In this document: positions 11,657 to 22,925 of the stretch, piece after piece
Numbering within the stretch: the stretch's first letter is position 1
Layout of the letters: every line of letters begins with the position of its first letter
Source of the DNA: Elephas maximus indicus
Lineage: Eukaryota > Chordata > Mammalia > Proboscidea > Elephantidae
Length of the DNA stretch: 64,000 bases
Assembly (NCBI RefSeq): GCF_024166365.1
Contig: NC_064820.1
Span: 85,140,001 to 85,204,000, forward strand
Direction: 5' to 3'
The notes under the pieces: model-generated
Seen by the model: the letters and a program-made list of their open reading frames with translations, nothing else
What the model was told of the DNA's origin: nothing
The model's database searches: none
Program-made: the position numbers and the translations under genes

Positions 11657-11820
11657 GCTGGCCAAATGGACAAGAAAAGAAAGAGTGGAGGGAAGGAGTG
11701 TGCTGTTTCATTAGGGGGGGAGCATTTAGGATTATATAGCAAGGTGTTTATAAATTTTTGTATAAGAGTCCAACTTGATTTGTAAACTTTCACTTAAAGC
11801 ACAAAAAAAAATTAAAAAAA
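11657..11820 (+). mobile_element. 5'-truncated L1 3' end with A-tail
   Basis: 'agaaagagtggagggaaggagtg', 'acttgatttgtaaactttcac' and 'ttaaagcacaaaaaaaaatt' match the last ~160 bases of L1 copies 2 and 3. Its A-rich tail (about 11803-11820) abuts the first bases of full-length L1 copy 2. Confidence 0.85.
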
Positions 11821-13096
11821 GAGGTGGGAGCCAAGATGGTGGAATAGACAGATGCTTCCAGCGAGCCCTCTTTACAACAAAGACCCCCCCAAAAAGTCAA
11901 ACAAGTGTATTTGTGACAAGCTGGGAGCCCTGAGCTTCAAAGGCAAGCTTAGACAATGAACTGAGGAGCAGGGGGAGGAAGAGATGGTTCAGAAGTGAAG
12001 AGGTGTTACCAGACCTGACTCATGCGGAACCCTCAGGCACCATTCCCAGAGCCACGGCAGCAGGCTGGTACTAGCATTTGGCCACAGTTTTCTCAGGCAG
12101 AAGCAGCCAGCCACACAGTCTACTCACATGTCCAGAACCTGAGGAGAACAGTGCTCCCAGCAAAAGCCAAGTATTTGCGTATATTTTACCAAGCCCCCCC
12201 CCCCCCGCCCACCCCCAAGCCAGCTTCAGCGGCTAAATTCCCTGGGCCTGAGATAGGCACTGTGGAGCACCTAGAGCCATCCTTCTGGCCTTGGAGAAGC
12301 AAAAAAATTGCAACTGGGGGAAAAGAAAATTTGCTAGCTCCACTAACCAGGGGAACTCAGGACAGAAGTGGCTCCTGTCTGGGCATAAACTGTCCATGGA
12401 TTTTGAGCACCTTTCCTTTCTGGATGGATTTGTGTGGGCCTATTTTGGGAGAATAGGCCCTTGTTGGCAGAATCCAACCATTTCAGCTGTGGGGCAGAGG
12501 TGGGTGTTTGATGTTTGACATTTCTTTGCCTATTAAACAACGTCCTCGCTTACCCATATCAGGGATCTAAGGACTGGTAGCTCCACTCAGGTTACCCAGC
12601 CACCCACTACATGGGTCCAAAGATAACTGGTACCTCCCAGTACTTAAAACCAAAAACTTTGGGTGACCATGGTCCCTCTGCAGAACCCACCCACCTGCAC
12701 ACTCTAGGAAACAGGGATGTATTTTCCTCAGAGACATGACGGGGCTGGTTCTCAGCTCTATGCCTTGTTCAGAGCATGATCCCCTGCTGCAATCAGATAC
12801 CAGTATATACGCCAACCACCCCTGCCCCTCTAAGACTGTAGGACAGAGCCTGTGCCACACACTTGATGATCAGCTAGCTGGACACCTGAGCTGAATTCAT
12901 ACAAGAAAACTGAATGGACTCCTAGACTCATATACCTGATAACAGCTCTAGCCAGCTGGGGACAGGACGTCAGAGCTCCAAAGGCAAAAATAATCAAGCT
13001 AGCTCACTCCAGTAACCCATAGGGGTATACCAAAACAAAACAAAGCAAGAAGCTGCAACACAGTAAGCAAAGATAAACTAATGCAATAACTTATAG
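11821..13096 (+). promoter_or_regulatory. 5' UTR/promoter of L1 copy 2 with YY1-like site
   Basis: Starts 'gaggtgggagccaagatggt'. 'caagatgg' at 11832-11839 matches the YY1 core that fixes the transcription start in human L1; its role here is inferred. A C-rich tract lies at about 12195-12216. No monomer repeats like those of copy 1 are seen. Confidence 0.65.
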
Positions 13097-14112
13097 ATGG
13101 CTCAGAGACAACAGTCAATATCAAGTCACATAAAGAAACAGACCATGATCACCTCAACAGGCTCTCAAAATGAAGAATCCAGGGATCTTCTAGATGGAAG
13201 TGCATTTCTGGAATTACCAGAGGCAGAATACAAAAGTTTAATATACAGAACCCTTCAACACATCAGGAAGGAAATGAGGCAATACACAGAACAAGCCAAG
13301 GAACACACAGATAAAGCAACTGGAGAAATTAGAAAGATTATTCAGGAACATAATGAAAAGTTTAACAAGCTGGAAAAATTCATAGACAGCAATCAGAAAT
13401 TCAGAAGATTAAAAATAAAATTACAGAATTAGATAACTCAATAGAAAGAGGAGCAGAACTGAGCAAGTAGAAGCTAGAATTTCTGAACTCGAAGATAATT
13501 CACTTGGCACTAATATATTTGAAGAAAAATCAGATAAAAGAATTTAAAAACATGAAGAAACCTTAAGAATCATGTGGGACTCTATCAAGAGAAATAACCT
13601 ATGAGTGACTGGAGTACCAGAACAGGGAGGGATAATAGAAAATACAGAGAGAATTGTTGAAGATTTGCTGGTAGAAAACTTCCTTGATATCCTGAAAGAT
13701 GAGAAGATATCTATCCAAGATACTCATCTAACTCCATATAAGGTAGATCTTAAAAGAAAGTCACTAAGATATATTATAATCAAACTTGCCAAAACCAAAG
13801 ATAAAGAGAGAATTATAAGAGCAGTGAGGGATAAACGAAAAGTCACCTACAAAGGAGAGCCAGTAGGAATAAGCTCAGACTACCCAGCAGAAACCATGCA
13901 GGCAAGAAGGCAATGGGATAACATATTTAAAAAATTGAAGGAAAAAAATTGCCTGCCAAGAACTATAAAAAAAAATATCCAGCAAAACCGTCTCTTAAAT
14001 ATGAAGGTGAAATTAAGACATTTCCAGATAAACACAAGTTTAGGGAATTCGTAAAGACCAAACCAAAACTACAAGAAATACTAAAGGGACTTGTTTGGTT
14101 AGAAAATCAATA
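13097..14112 (+). pseudogene. L1 ORF1, copy 2, frameshifted
   Basis: ATG at 13097 begins 'MAQRQQSISSHIKKQ'. Residues ~30-112 are a Lys/Glu-rich coiled coil, interrupted near 13430. A second frame (13605-14054) carries the RRM and C-terminal domain with 'SLRYIIIKLAKTKDKERI', a stretch conserved in L1 ORF1p. A third frame restores the C-terminus, ending at the TAA near 14110-14112. Total length (about 1,016 bp, near 338 codons) matches known mammalian ORF1p. At least two frame changes and an internal stop remove function. Confidence 0.9.
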
Positions 14113-14556
14113 ATCTCAGGTATCAACCCAAGACTAGAACACCGGGCAGAGCAACCAGAAGTCAACCCAGACAGGGAAATCCAAAAAAACAAAACAAGAA
14201 TTAAAAAAAAAAAGTTCAAAACAGGGTAACAGCGATGTTATCATATAAAAGAAGACAACATGAAAATAATAAAGAGGGACTAAGAAATGAAATCATAGAC
14301 CTTCCATATGGAAAGGAAGATACGGCGACACAAAGAAATAAAAGGTTTAAATTTAGAAAAATAGGGGTAAGTAATAAGGTAACCACAAAGGAGACAAACT
14401 GTCCTACACATCAAAATAAAATACAAGGGAAAAATTGAAACAAAATCAACAACAATAAATAAGAGAAAAGGACAACATATAAAGATAATCTACTCAGCAC
14501 ATAAAATTAAGTGGGAAAAAGAAACTGGCAACAACACACAAAAAAAGACATCAAAA

Positions 14557-17500
14557 TGATAGCACTAAATTCATACCTATCCCTAATTACCCTGAATGTA
14601 AATGGACTACATGCACCAATAAAGAGACAGAGAGTGGCAGAATGGATTAAAAAACAAGATCCGTCTATATGCTGCCTAGAAGAGACACACCTTAGACTTA
14701 GAAACACAAACAAACAAAATCTCAAAGGATGGAATAAATACAGCAAGCAAACAACAATCAAAAAACAGCAGGAGTGGCAATATTATTTCTGACAAAATAG
14801 ACTTTAAAGTTAAATCCATCAGAAAGGTTAAGGAAGGACACTATATAATGATTAAAGGGAAAATACACCAAGAAGACATAACTATATTAAATATTTATGC
14901 ACCCAATGACAGGCCTGAAAATACATAAAACAAACTATCAGCATTGAAAAGTGAGATACACAGCTCCACAAGAACAGCAGGAAACTTCAACACAACAATT
15001 TTGGTGAAGGACAGGACATCCAGAAAGAAGCTCAATAAACACGTGAAAGATCTAAATGCCACAATCAACCAACTTGACCTCATAGACATATACAGAAAAC
15101 TCCACGCAACGGTAACCAAGTATACTTTCTTTTCTAGTGCACATGAAACATTCTCTAGAATAGACCACATATTAGGTCATAAAGCAAGCCTTAGCAGAAT
15201 CCCAAACAGTGAAATATTACAAAGCATCTTCTCTGACCATAAGGTCCTAAAAGTGGAAATCAATAACATGAAAAGCAAGGAAAAGAAATCAAACACTTGG
15301 AAACTGAACAATACCCTGCTCAAAAAAGACTGGATTATAGAAGACATTAAGGATGCAATAAAGAAATTCATAGAATCCCTTGAGAATGAAAACGCTTCCT
15401 ATCAGAACCTTTGGGATACAGCAAAAGCGGTGCTCAGAGGCCAATTTATATCAACAAATGTATACATCCAAACAGAAGAAAGGGCCAAAATCAAAGAATT
15501 ATCCCTACAACTTGAACAAATAGAAAGAGAGCAACAAAAGAAACTCACAGGCACCAGAAGAAACAAGTAATAAAAATTAGAGCTGAGCTAAATGAAAAAG
15601 AAAACAGAAAAGCAATTGAAAGAATTAAGACCAAAAGCTGTTTTTTTGAAAAAAATCAACAAAATTGATAAACCACTGGCCAAACAGACTAAAGAAAACC
15701 AGGAGAGGAAGCAAATAACCCGAATAAGAAGTAAGATGGGCGATATTACAACAGACCCAACTGAAATGAAAAGAATCATATCAGATTACTATGAAAAATT
15801 GTACTCTAACAAATTTGAAAACCTAGAAGAAATGGATGAATTCCCAGAAACACACTACCTACCTAAACTAACACAAACAGATGTAGAACAACTAAATAGA
15901 CCCATAATGAAAGAAGAGATTGAAAAGGTAACCAAAAACTCCCCACAAAAAAAAAAAAAAAAACCCTGGTCTGGACAGCTTTACTGCAGAGTTCTACCAA
16001 ACTTTCAGAGAAGAGTTAACACCACTACTACTAAAGGTATTTCAGAGCATAGGAAAGGACAGAATACTACCAAACTCATTCTATGAAGCCACCATATCCC
16101 TGATATCAAAACCAGGTAAAGACACCACAAGGAAAGAAAATTATAGACCTATATCCCTCATGAATGTAGATGCAAAAATCCTCAACAAAATTCTATCCAA
16201 TAGAATTCCACAACATATCAAAAAAAATACTTCACCATGACCAAGTGGGATTCATACTAGGTATGCAGGGATGGTTTTTTTATCACATAAATAAAAGACA
16301 AGAATCAGATGATTTTATCAGTTGATGCAGGAAAGGTATTTGACAAAGCTCAACACCCATTCATGATAAAAACTCTCAGCAAAATAGGAACAGAAGGAAA
16401 ATTCCTCAACATAATAAAAGGGCTTTATACAAAGCCAACAGCCAACATCACCCTAAATGGAGAGAGCCTGAAAGCATTCCCACTGAGATCGGGAACCAGA
16501 CAAGGATGCCCTTTATCACCACTCTTATTCAACAATGTGTTGGAGGTCCTAGCCAGAGCAATTAGGCTAGATGAAGAAATAAAGGGCATCCAGATTGGCA
16601 AGGAAGAAGTAAAAGTATCTCTATTTGCAGATGACATGATCTTATACACAGAAAACCCTAAGGAATCCTCAAGAAAACTACTGAAACTAATGGAAGAGTT
16701 TGGCAGAGTATCGGGATACAAGATAAACATACAAAAATCAGTTGGATTTCTCTACACCAACAAAAAGAACATCAAAGAGGAAATCACAAAATCAATGCCA
16801 TTTACAGTAGCCCCCAAGAAGATAAAATACTTAGGAATAAATCTTACCAGAGATGTAAAAGACTTATACAAAGAAAACTACAGTACACTTCTGCAAGAAA
16901 CCAAAAAAGACTTACATAAGTGGAAAAACATACCTTGCTCATGGATAGGAAAACTTAACATTATAAAAATGTCTATTCTACCAAAACCAATCTATACTTT
17001 AATGCAGTTCCAATCCAAATCCCAAGGACATTCTTTAATGAGATGGAGAAACAAATCACCAAATTCATATGGAAGTGAAACAGGCCCTGGATAAATTAGA
17101 CATTACTGAAAAAGAAGTACAAAGTGGGAGGCCTCACACCACCTGATTTTAGAGCCTATTATGCCACCACAGAAGTCAAAACAGCCTGGTACTGGTACAA
17201 CAACAGATACATGGACCAATGGTACAGAATTGATAATCCAGACCTAAATCCATCCACATATGAGCAGTTGATATTTGACAAAGGCCCCAAAACAGTTAAA
17301 TGGGGAAAAGACAGTCTTTTTAACAAATGGCATTCACAAAACTGGATATCCATCTGCAAAAAAATGAAACAAGACCCATACCTCACTCCATGCACAAAAA
17401 CGAGCTCAAAATGGATCAAAGACCTAAGTATAAAATCTAAAACAATACAGATCACGGAAGAAAAAATAGAGACAATGTAAGAAGCCCTAATACATGGCAT

Positions 17501-18513
17501 AAACAGTATATAAAACATTACTAACAATGTAGAAGAAAAACTTGATAACTGAGAGCTCCTAAAAATCAAACACCTATGTTCATCCAAAGACTTCACCAAA
17601 AGAGTGAAAAGACTACCTACAGACTGGGAAAAAGTTTTTGGCTATGACATTTCTGATCAGCACCTGATCTCTAAAATCTACATGATTCTGCTAGAACTCA
17701 ACCACAAAAATACAAATAATCTAAATAAAAAATGGGCAAAAGATATGAAGAGACACTTCAGTAAAGAAGACATTCAGGTAGCTAACAGATACATGAGGAA
17801 ATGCTCACAATTATTAGCCATTAAAAAGCCAAAAAAACCAAACCCACTGACATCGAGTCGATTGTGACTCATAGCGACCCTAAAGGACAGAGTAGAGCTG
17901 CCCCATAGCGTTTCCAAGGATCGCCTGGCGGATTTGAACTGCTGGCCTCTTCATTAGCAGCCGTAGTAGTTAACCACTATGCCACCAGGATTTCCATTAG
18001 CCATTAGAGAAATGCAAATCAAAACTACAATGAGACTTCATCTCACTCCAACAAGGCTGGCATTAATCCAAAGAACACAAAACAATAAATGTTGGAGAGG
18101 TTGTGGAGAGACTGGAACACTTATACACTGCTGGTGGGAATGTAAAACGGTACAACCACTTTGGAAATCGATTTGCTGCTTCCTTAAAAAGCTAGAAACA
18201 GAACTACCATACGATCCACCAATCCCAGTCCTTGGAATATAATAAGAGTCTTTACATGAACAGATATATGCACACCCACGTCCATTGCAGCACTGTTTAC
18301 AATAGCAAAAAGATGGAAGCAACCAAGGTGCCCATCAACGGATGAATGGATAAATAAATTATGGCATGTTCACACAATGGAATATTACACATCAATAAAG
18401 AACAATGATGAATCTGTGAAACATTTCATAACATGGAGGAATCTGGAAGGCATTATGCCGAGTGAAATTAGTCAGTTGCAAAAGGACAAATATTGTATAA
18501 GACCACTATTATA
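14557..18513 (+). pseudogene. L1 ORF2, copy 2, frameshifted and SINE-interrupted
   Basis: The start 'MIALNSYLSLITLNVNGLHA' begins the endonuclease. 'CLEETHLRLR' follows near 14680, the metal-site region reads 'GNFNTTILVKDRTSR' (normally G-D-F-N) near 14983, and 'SDHKVLKVEI' comes near 15235. The RT (16309-17094) keeps F-A-D-D at 16624-16635. The C-terminal cysteine motif '[18 protein letters not shown]' near 18090-18143 is intact. Breaks include a poly-A slippage near 15947-15961, shifts around 15570 and 17090, a SINE at 17824-17995 and a premature stop near 18240; copy 3 shows the natural end lies about 270 bases further. Confidence 0.92.
17824..17995 (-). repeat. AfroSINE inserted in L1 ORF2
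   Basis: Minus-oriented copy ('tcgagtcgattgtgactcat' ... 'gttaaccactatgccaccag') flanked by a perfect 11-bp target duplication 'attagccatta' at 17813-17823 and 17996-18006. The SINE therefore inserted after L1 copy 2. Confidence 0.95.
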
Positions 18514-19526
18514 AGAACTGCAGAAATAGTTTAAACAGAGAAGAAAATATTCTTTCATGGTTACAAGAGGGGGGAGGGATGGAGGGTGGGAAAGAGGTAT
18601 TCACTAATTAGTAGATAAGAACTACTTTAGGTGAGGGGAAAGACAACACACAATACAGGCCAGGTCAGCACAACTGAACTAAACCAAAAGCAAAGAAGTT
18701 TCCTGAATAAACTGAATGCTTTGAAGGCCAGTGTAGCAGGGGTGGGGGTTTGGGGACCATGGTTTCAGGGGACATCTAAGTCAATTGGCATAATACAATC
18801 TATTAAGAAAACATTCTGCATCCCACTTCGGAGAGTGGCGTCTGGGGTCTTAAACACTAGCAAGTGGCCATCTAAGATGCATCAATTGGTCTCATCCACC
18901 AGGATCAAAGGAGAATGAAGAACACCAAGGACGCAAGGTAATTACGAACCCAAGAGACAGAAAGGGCTACATAAACCAGAGACTACATCAGCCTGAGGCC
19001 AGAAGAGCTAGATGGTGCCCAGCTATAACCGATGACTGCCCTGACAGGGAACGTGACAGAGAACACCTGAGGGAGCAGGAGAGCAGTGGGTTGCAGACCC
19101 CAAATTCTCGTAAAAAGACCAGACTTAATGGTCTGACTGAGACTAGAAGGACCCTGGTGCTCATGGCTTCAGGCCTTCTTTTGGCCCAGGACAGGAACCA
19201 TTCCCAAAGCCAACTCTTCAGACATGGATTGGACTGGACAATGGGTTGGAGAAGATGCTGGTGAGGAGTGAGCTTCTTGGATCAGGCGGACACTTGAGAC
19301 TATGTTGGCATCTCCTGCCTGGAGGGGAGATGAGAGGGTGGAGGGGGTTAGAAGCTGGTGAAATGGACACGAAAAGAGAGAGTGGAGGGAGGGAGTGGGC
19401 GATCTCATTGCAGGGAAAGCAATTGGGAGTATGCAGCAAGGTGTATGTAAGTTTTTGTGTGAGAGACTGACTTGATTTGTAAGCTTTCACTTAAAGCACA
19501 ATAAAAATTAAAAGAAAAAAAAAAGA
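18514..19526 (+). other. 3' UTR and A-tail of L1 copy 2
   Basis: Contains a G-rich stretch near 18568-18595 ('gaggggggagggatggaggg'), a common feature of L1 3' UTRs, the 'gatggtgcccagctataacc' block, and the terminal 'tttcacttaaagcacaataa'. No gene. Confidence 0.85.
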
Positions 19527-19534
19527 GCAAATGT

Positions 19535-20030
19535 CACTTTGAGGACAAAGGTGTGCCTGACCTAAACCATGGTGTTTTTCAATCACCTTATATCCATGCA
19601 AAAGTTGGACAATAATTAAGAAAGACTGAAGAAGAACTGATACATTTGAATTTTGATGTTGGCAAAGAATACTGAATATACCATGGACTGCCAGAAGAAC
19701 AAAGAAACCTGTCTTGGAAGAAATACGGCCAGAATGCTCGTTAGAAATGAGTATGGTGAGACTTTCTCTCTTGTATTTTGGACATATTATCAGAAGGGAC
19801 CAGTGCCTGGAGAAGGATATCATGCTTGGGAAAGTAGAGGGCCAGTGAAAAAGAGGAAGACCCTTAATGAAATGAATTGACACAGTGGCTGTGACAATGG
19901 GCTCAAACATAGCAACATTGCAAGGATGGTGCAGGACTGGGAAGTGTTTTGTTGTGTTGTACATAGGGTCACTATGAGTCAGAGCCAACCTGACAACATC
20001 TAATAACAACAACAACACAATGGGTTAGGA
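19535..20030 (+). mobile_element. RTE-like LINE 3' end, 5' truncated
   Basis: Encodes the decayed RTE C-terminus: 'ttttggacatattatcagaagggacca' (FGHIIRRD theme), 'catgcttggg' and 'aaaagaggaagaccct' (GKRGRP theme). It ends with 'gggtcactatgagtcagagc' and the microsatellite-like 'taataacaacaacaacaca', the tail form of this family in the window. Confidence 0.85.
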
Positions 20031-20435
20031 GGTCCCTGGGTAGCAAAAATGGTTTGCATTCAGCTACGCAGCAGAACTGTGAAAGAAAGGCCTGGCTATC
20101 TGCGCCCATAAAGATTTGTTGTTGTTGTTGTTAATTGCTGACAAGCTGATCCTGACTCGTGGTGATCCCATGTGTGCAGAGTAGAACTGCTCCATAAGGT
20201 TTTCAAGACTGTGACATTTCAGAGGCAGATCGCCAGGCCTGTCTTCCGAGCCACCTCTGAGTGGGTTCAAACCACCAGCTTTTCGGATAGTAGTCAAGGG
20301 CTTAACCATTTGTGCCGCCTACAGGCACCTTCCATAAAGATTACAATAAAAAAAAAGCCCTATGAAGCAGCTCTACTCTATAACACATGGGGTCACCACA
20401 AATCAGAAGTGGCTGGAATGGGTTGGTCAAAAAGT
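20031..20435 (+). repeat. AfroSINE-related SINE split by a second SINE
   Basis: The outer plus-oriented copy occupies about 20031-20116 ('ggaggtccctgggtagcaaa') and 20343-20435 ('gaagcagctctactctataacac'). It is divided by the minus-oriented SINE at 20117-20331. The outer copy is diverged and its exact ends are uncertain. Confidence 0.75.
20117..20331 (-). repeat. SINE (longer AfroSINE variant) nested in another SINE
   Basis: The variant with 'ggttttcaagactgtgacat' and 'gcttaaccatttgtgccgcc', ~215 bp, preceded by (GTT)n. Perfect 11-bp target duplication 'ccataaagatt' at 20106-20116 and 20332-20342. Confidence 0.9.
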
Positions 20436-21305
20436 TAATTCAACATTGAAAGACATACAAGACATCAATTCTACACAAAAGTAAAAGAAATCAGCAATCT
20501 GGCTTCATCTGGTAAACCCATGCCTGTGAGGCTGGGACTGATGGATGAGGAGTGTGGGGGCAGGGTGGGGAGCCTCCCTCTGCTGCAATAACGCAGAAAG
20601 AGGCTCCCTTTGGCCCCTCTGGTGCTCTGCCTCTTTTCCCTCTCCTTGTAGAAAAGCAAGCTATATTCAATCACAGTTTCAAATCCTAAAACCAGGTTTC
20701 TCTGTCAGTTAAGGCCAGAGATTTTCCATTTCTTCTCGTACTGAGGATTTTTTTTACCTGGGCCATAAATCCACTGCACTGACAGTTTCTGGGAAAGGAA
20801 TAAGACTTAAAATCCAGCTTGGTGTCTCCCTCCTCTTACTGAACAAAGAGAGTGCAGAGGAGAGGTCCAGACAGTCCGAATCACTATGAACCTCACAGGA
20901 AATTTCAGTCTGTATCTCCCCTCCTCACCTCCCCAGCGCCATTTCCTTCTCTGGGATGACTTGCATGGATTATTTCCATCTCCTCTCCTACTCCCATCCA
21001 CCCGCCCCACCCCTGTCTGTGGGTGAGGAAGGGAGTGAGTGCTCACCTTCCTTCTCCCCCACTGCAGGCAGAAGCTCAATGCTCTGGTTACCTGCCAAGG
21101 GGATATCAAAACTCCTCCACATGGCCTTGAGACTAACAAACACCCCGGAGCCAGGTCTGCTCTGGCCTGGAGGGGGATGCCCTAAACTAGAGGACTCAGG
21201 TTGGAGAGCATTACTCTCTCCATCCCTCTAGGACAGGACACCTGAACTGTTGGGATCCTTAACTTCAATGGATAAGCATATGGGTAGGAACCAGTTAAAA
21301 AGGGA
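20436..21305. other. Unassigned, probably unique sequence
   Basis: No repeat family or convincing exon was recognised. Frames of 67-110 codons on either strand show no known motif and overlap each other, so they are treated as chance. Confidence 0.4.
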
Positions 21306-21827
21306 TGTAACAGTTATCTAGTGCTGGTATAATGGAAATACCACAAGTCCATGACTTTAACAAAGAGAAATCTATTCTCTCACAGTCTAGGAGCTAGAAG
21401 TCCCAAATTCAGGATGCCAGCTCCGGGGGAAGGCTTTCTCTCTCTGTCGGCTCTAGGGGAAGGCCCTCATCATCAATCCTCCACTGATCTAGGGGCTTCT
21501 CAGCTCAGGGACCCTGGGTCTGAAGGACACACTCCCCTTTTGGTTCTTTACTGTTGGTGGCATGAAGTACCCTTGTCTCTCTGCTCACTTCTCTTTTTTA
21601 TATCTCAAAAGAGATTGATTCAAGACACAACCTAATCTTGTAGATTGAGTCCTGCCTCATTAATATAACTGTCTCTAATCCTGCCTCATTAACATCCCAG
21701 AGGTAGGATTTACAATACATAGGAAAATCACATCAGATAACAGAACAGTGGACAATCACGCAATACTGGAATCATGGCCTAGCCAAGCTGACACACATTT
21801 TTGGGGGACACAATTCAACCTATAACA
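21306..21827 (-). repeat. MaLR-type LTR
   Basis: Same family as 10097-10595: plus-strand start 'tgtaacagttatctagtgct', middle 'tttatatctcaaaagagatt', end 'caattcaacctataaca'. Candidate imperfect duplication 'aggga' (21301-21305) and 'aggaa' (overlapping 21827). Confidence 0.8.
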
Positions 21828-21839
21828 GGAAAAATGGTA

Positions 21840-22075
21840 TAGTGAAGTGCTTAAGCCAAGACTCTGGTGTAAAATGGACTTGAGTTCGTCTTGGCTCTGT
21901 CACTTACTCTCTATATAACCACACATGGAAAATCACTTCTCTGAGCCTCAGGTTCCTTATTTGTGAAATAGGTTAATACCAGTACCTACCTCATAGAACT
22001 GGTGGGGGTTTTAACTGAGGTGATACAGGTAAAGCACTTAGCCTGGTGCCTAGTCCATAGTAAGTGCTCAACAAG
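21840..22075 (+). repeat. MIR SINE
   Basis: Core features of mammalian-wide MIR: 'gtcacttactctctatataacc', 'cttctctgagcctcagg', 'cagtacctacctcatagaac' and 'agtaagtgctcaac'. Old and diverged. Confidence 0.8.
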
Positions 22076-22284
22076 AAATGACAAAGGTGATGAATACAAT
22101 GTGAGTTTAACACAAAGAAGGGAGAGACAGATATCAGTAGGTAATTACACAGGACCGACTGACTCCCAAATTTCAGTGGCCTCTTCCTTTGATTTTCAGT
22201 TTTCCTTATCATCTGTCAGCACGCAACACTCCTTCAACCTTGAGTAATATGCTCTCCAGTGTCTTTGCTTTTACAAAACAAACA

Positions 22285-22700
22285 GGGTAACTGAGAAAGT
22301 GGGCTTTAGAATCAGACTGACCTGAATTCAAATACCAGCCCCACCACCACTTACTAACTGGGTTACCAGTTGCTCCCAAGTTGACTCTGACTCATGACAA
22401 CCCCACGTGCATCAGAACAGAACTGTGCTCCATAGGGTTTTCAATGACTGATTTTTTGGAAGTAGACTACCAGGCCTTTCTTTTGAGCTGCCTCTCTGTG
22501 TGGATTCATACTTCCAGTCTTTTGGTTGGCAACCAAATTCATTAAACTTTTGTACTACCCAGTGACTTGTACTAGTTAGGCTACCTTGATTAAATTACCT
22601 AATGTCTTCAAGCCTCAGTTTCTAAAAAGAGTTCATAATGCCTATCCCACAGGGTTGTTTGTGAGAATGAAATAAGCAAACCTGTAAAAAAAAAAAAGTC
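22285..22700 (+). repeat. MIR SINE split by an AfroSINE variant
   Basis: 'ggctttagaatcagactgac' and 'accacttactaactg' on the left, and 'cttcaagcctcagtttctaa' and 'cccacagggttgtttgtgag' on the right, form one MIR interrupted at about 22358-22560. Confidence 0.8.
22358..22560 (-). repeat. AfroSINE longer variant, in MIR
   Basis: 'tccatagggttttcaatgac', 'gaagtagactaccaggcc' and the terminal 'gtactacccagtgac' mark the longer minus-oriented SINE variant. Closely related to the copy at 22722-22925. Confidence 0.8.
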
Positions 22701-22721
22701 CTAAGTCAATGGTTTTGTTTT

Positions 22722-22925
22722 GTTTTCTAGTTGCCGTTGAATCAATCCCAACACATGGCAACTCCATCTATGTCAGAACAGAACTGTGCTCCATAGGGTT
22801 TTCAATGGCTGATTTTTCGAAAGTAGATCTCCCAGGCTTTCTTCTGAGGTACCTCTGTGTGGACTTGACCTTCCGATCTCTTGTATAGCAGCCAAGTGCC
22901 TTAACTGTTTGTACCACGCAGGGTG
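22722..22925 (-). repeat. AfroSINE longer variant
   Basis: Shares 'cagaacagaactgtgctcca' and 'agggttttcaatg' with the SINE at 22358-22560. The two lie 160 bp apart in the same orientation and flank the MIR's right half. Confidence 0.8.

Larger units (their letters stand above)
11821..19526 (+). mobile_element. Full-length L1 retrotransposon, copy 2
   Basis: Complete architecture in 7.7 kb: 5' UTR 11821-13096, ORF1 13097-14112, ORF2 about 14557-18513, 3' UTR to about 19500 with 'aataaaaattaaaagaaaaa' as polyadenylation signal and tail. Same subfamily as copy 3, with near line-by-line similarity in UTRs and ORFs. Both ORFs carry frameshifts and stops, and a SINE sits in ORF2, so it is no longer autonomous. 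No clear target duplication; insertion into the A-rich tail of the preceding L1 end would hide it. Confidence 0.95.

Noticed and set aside
19491-20018. 175-codon minus-strand frame
   Set aside because: Antisense to the RTE 3' end and the A-tail of L1 copy 2. Open by composition, not a gene.
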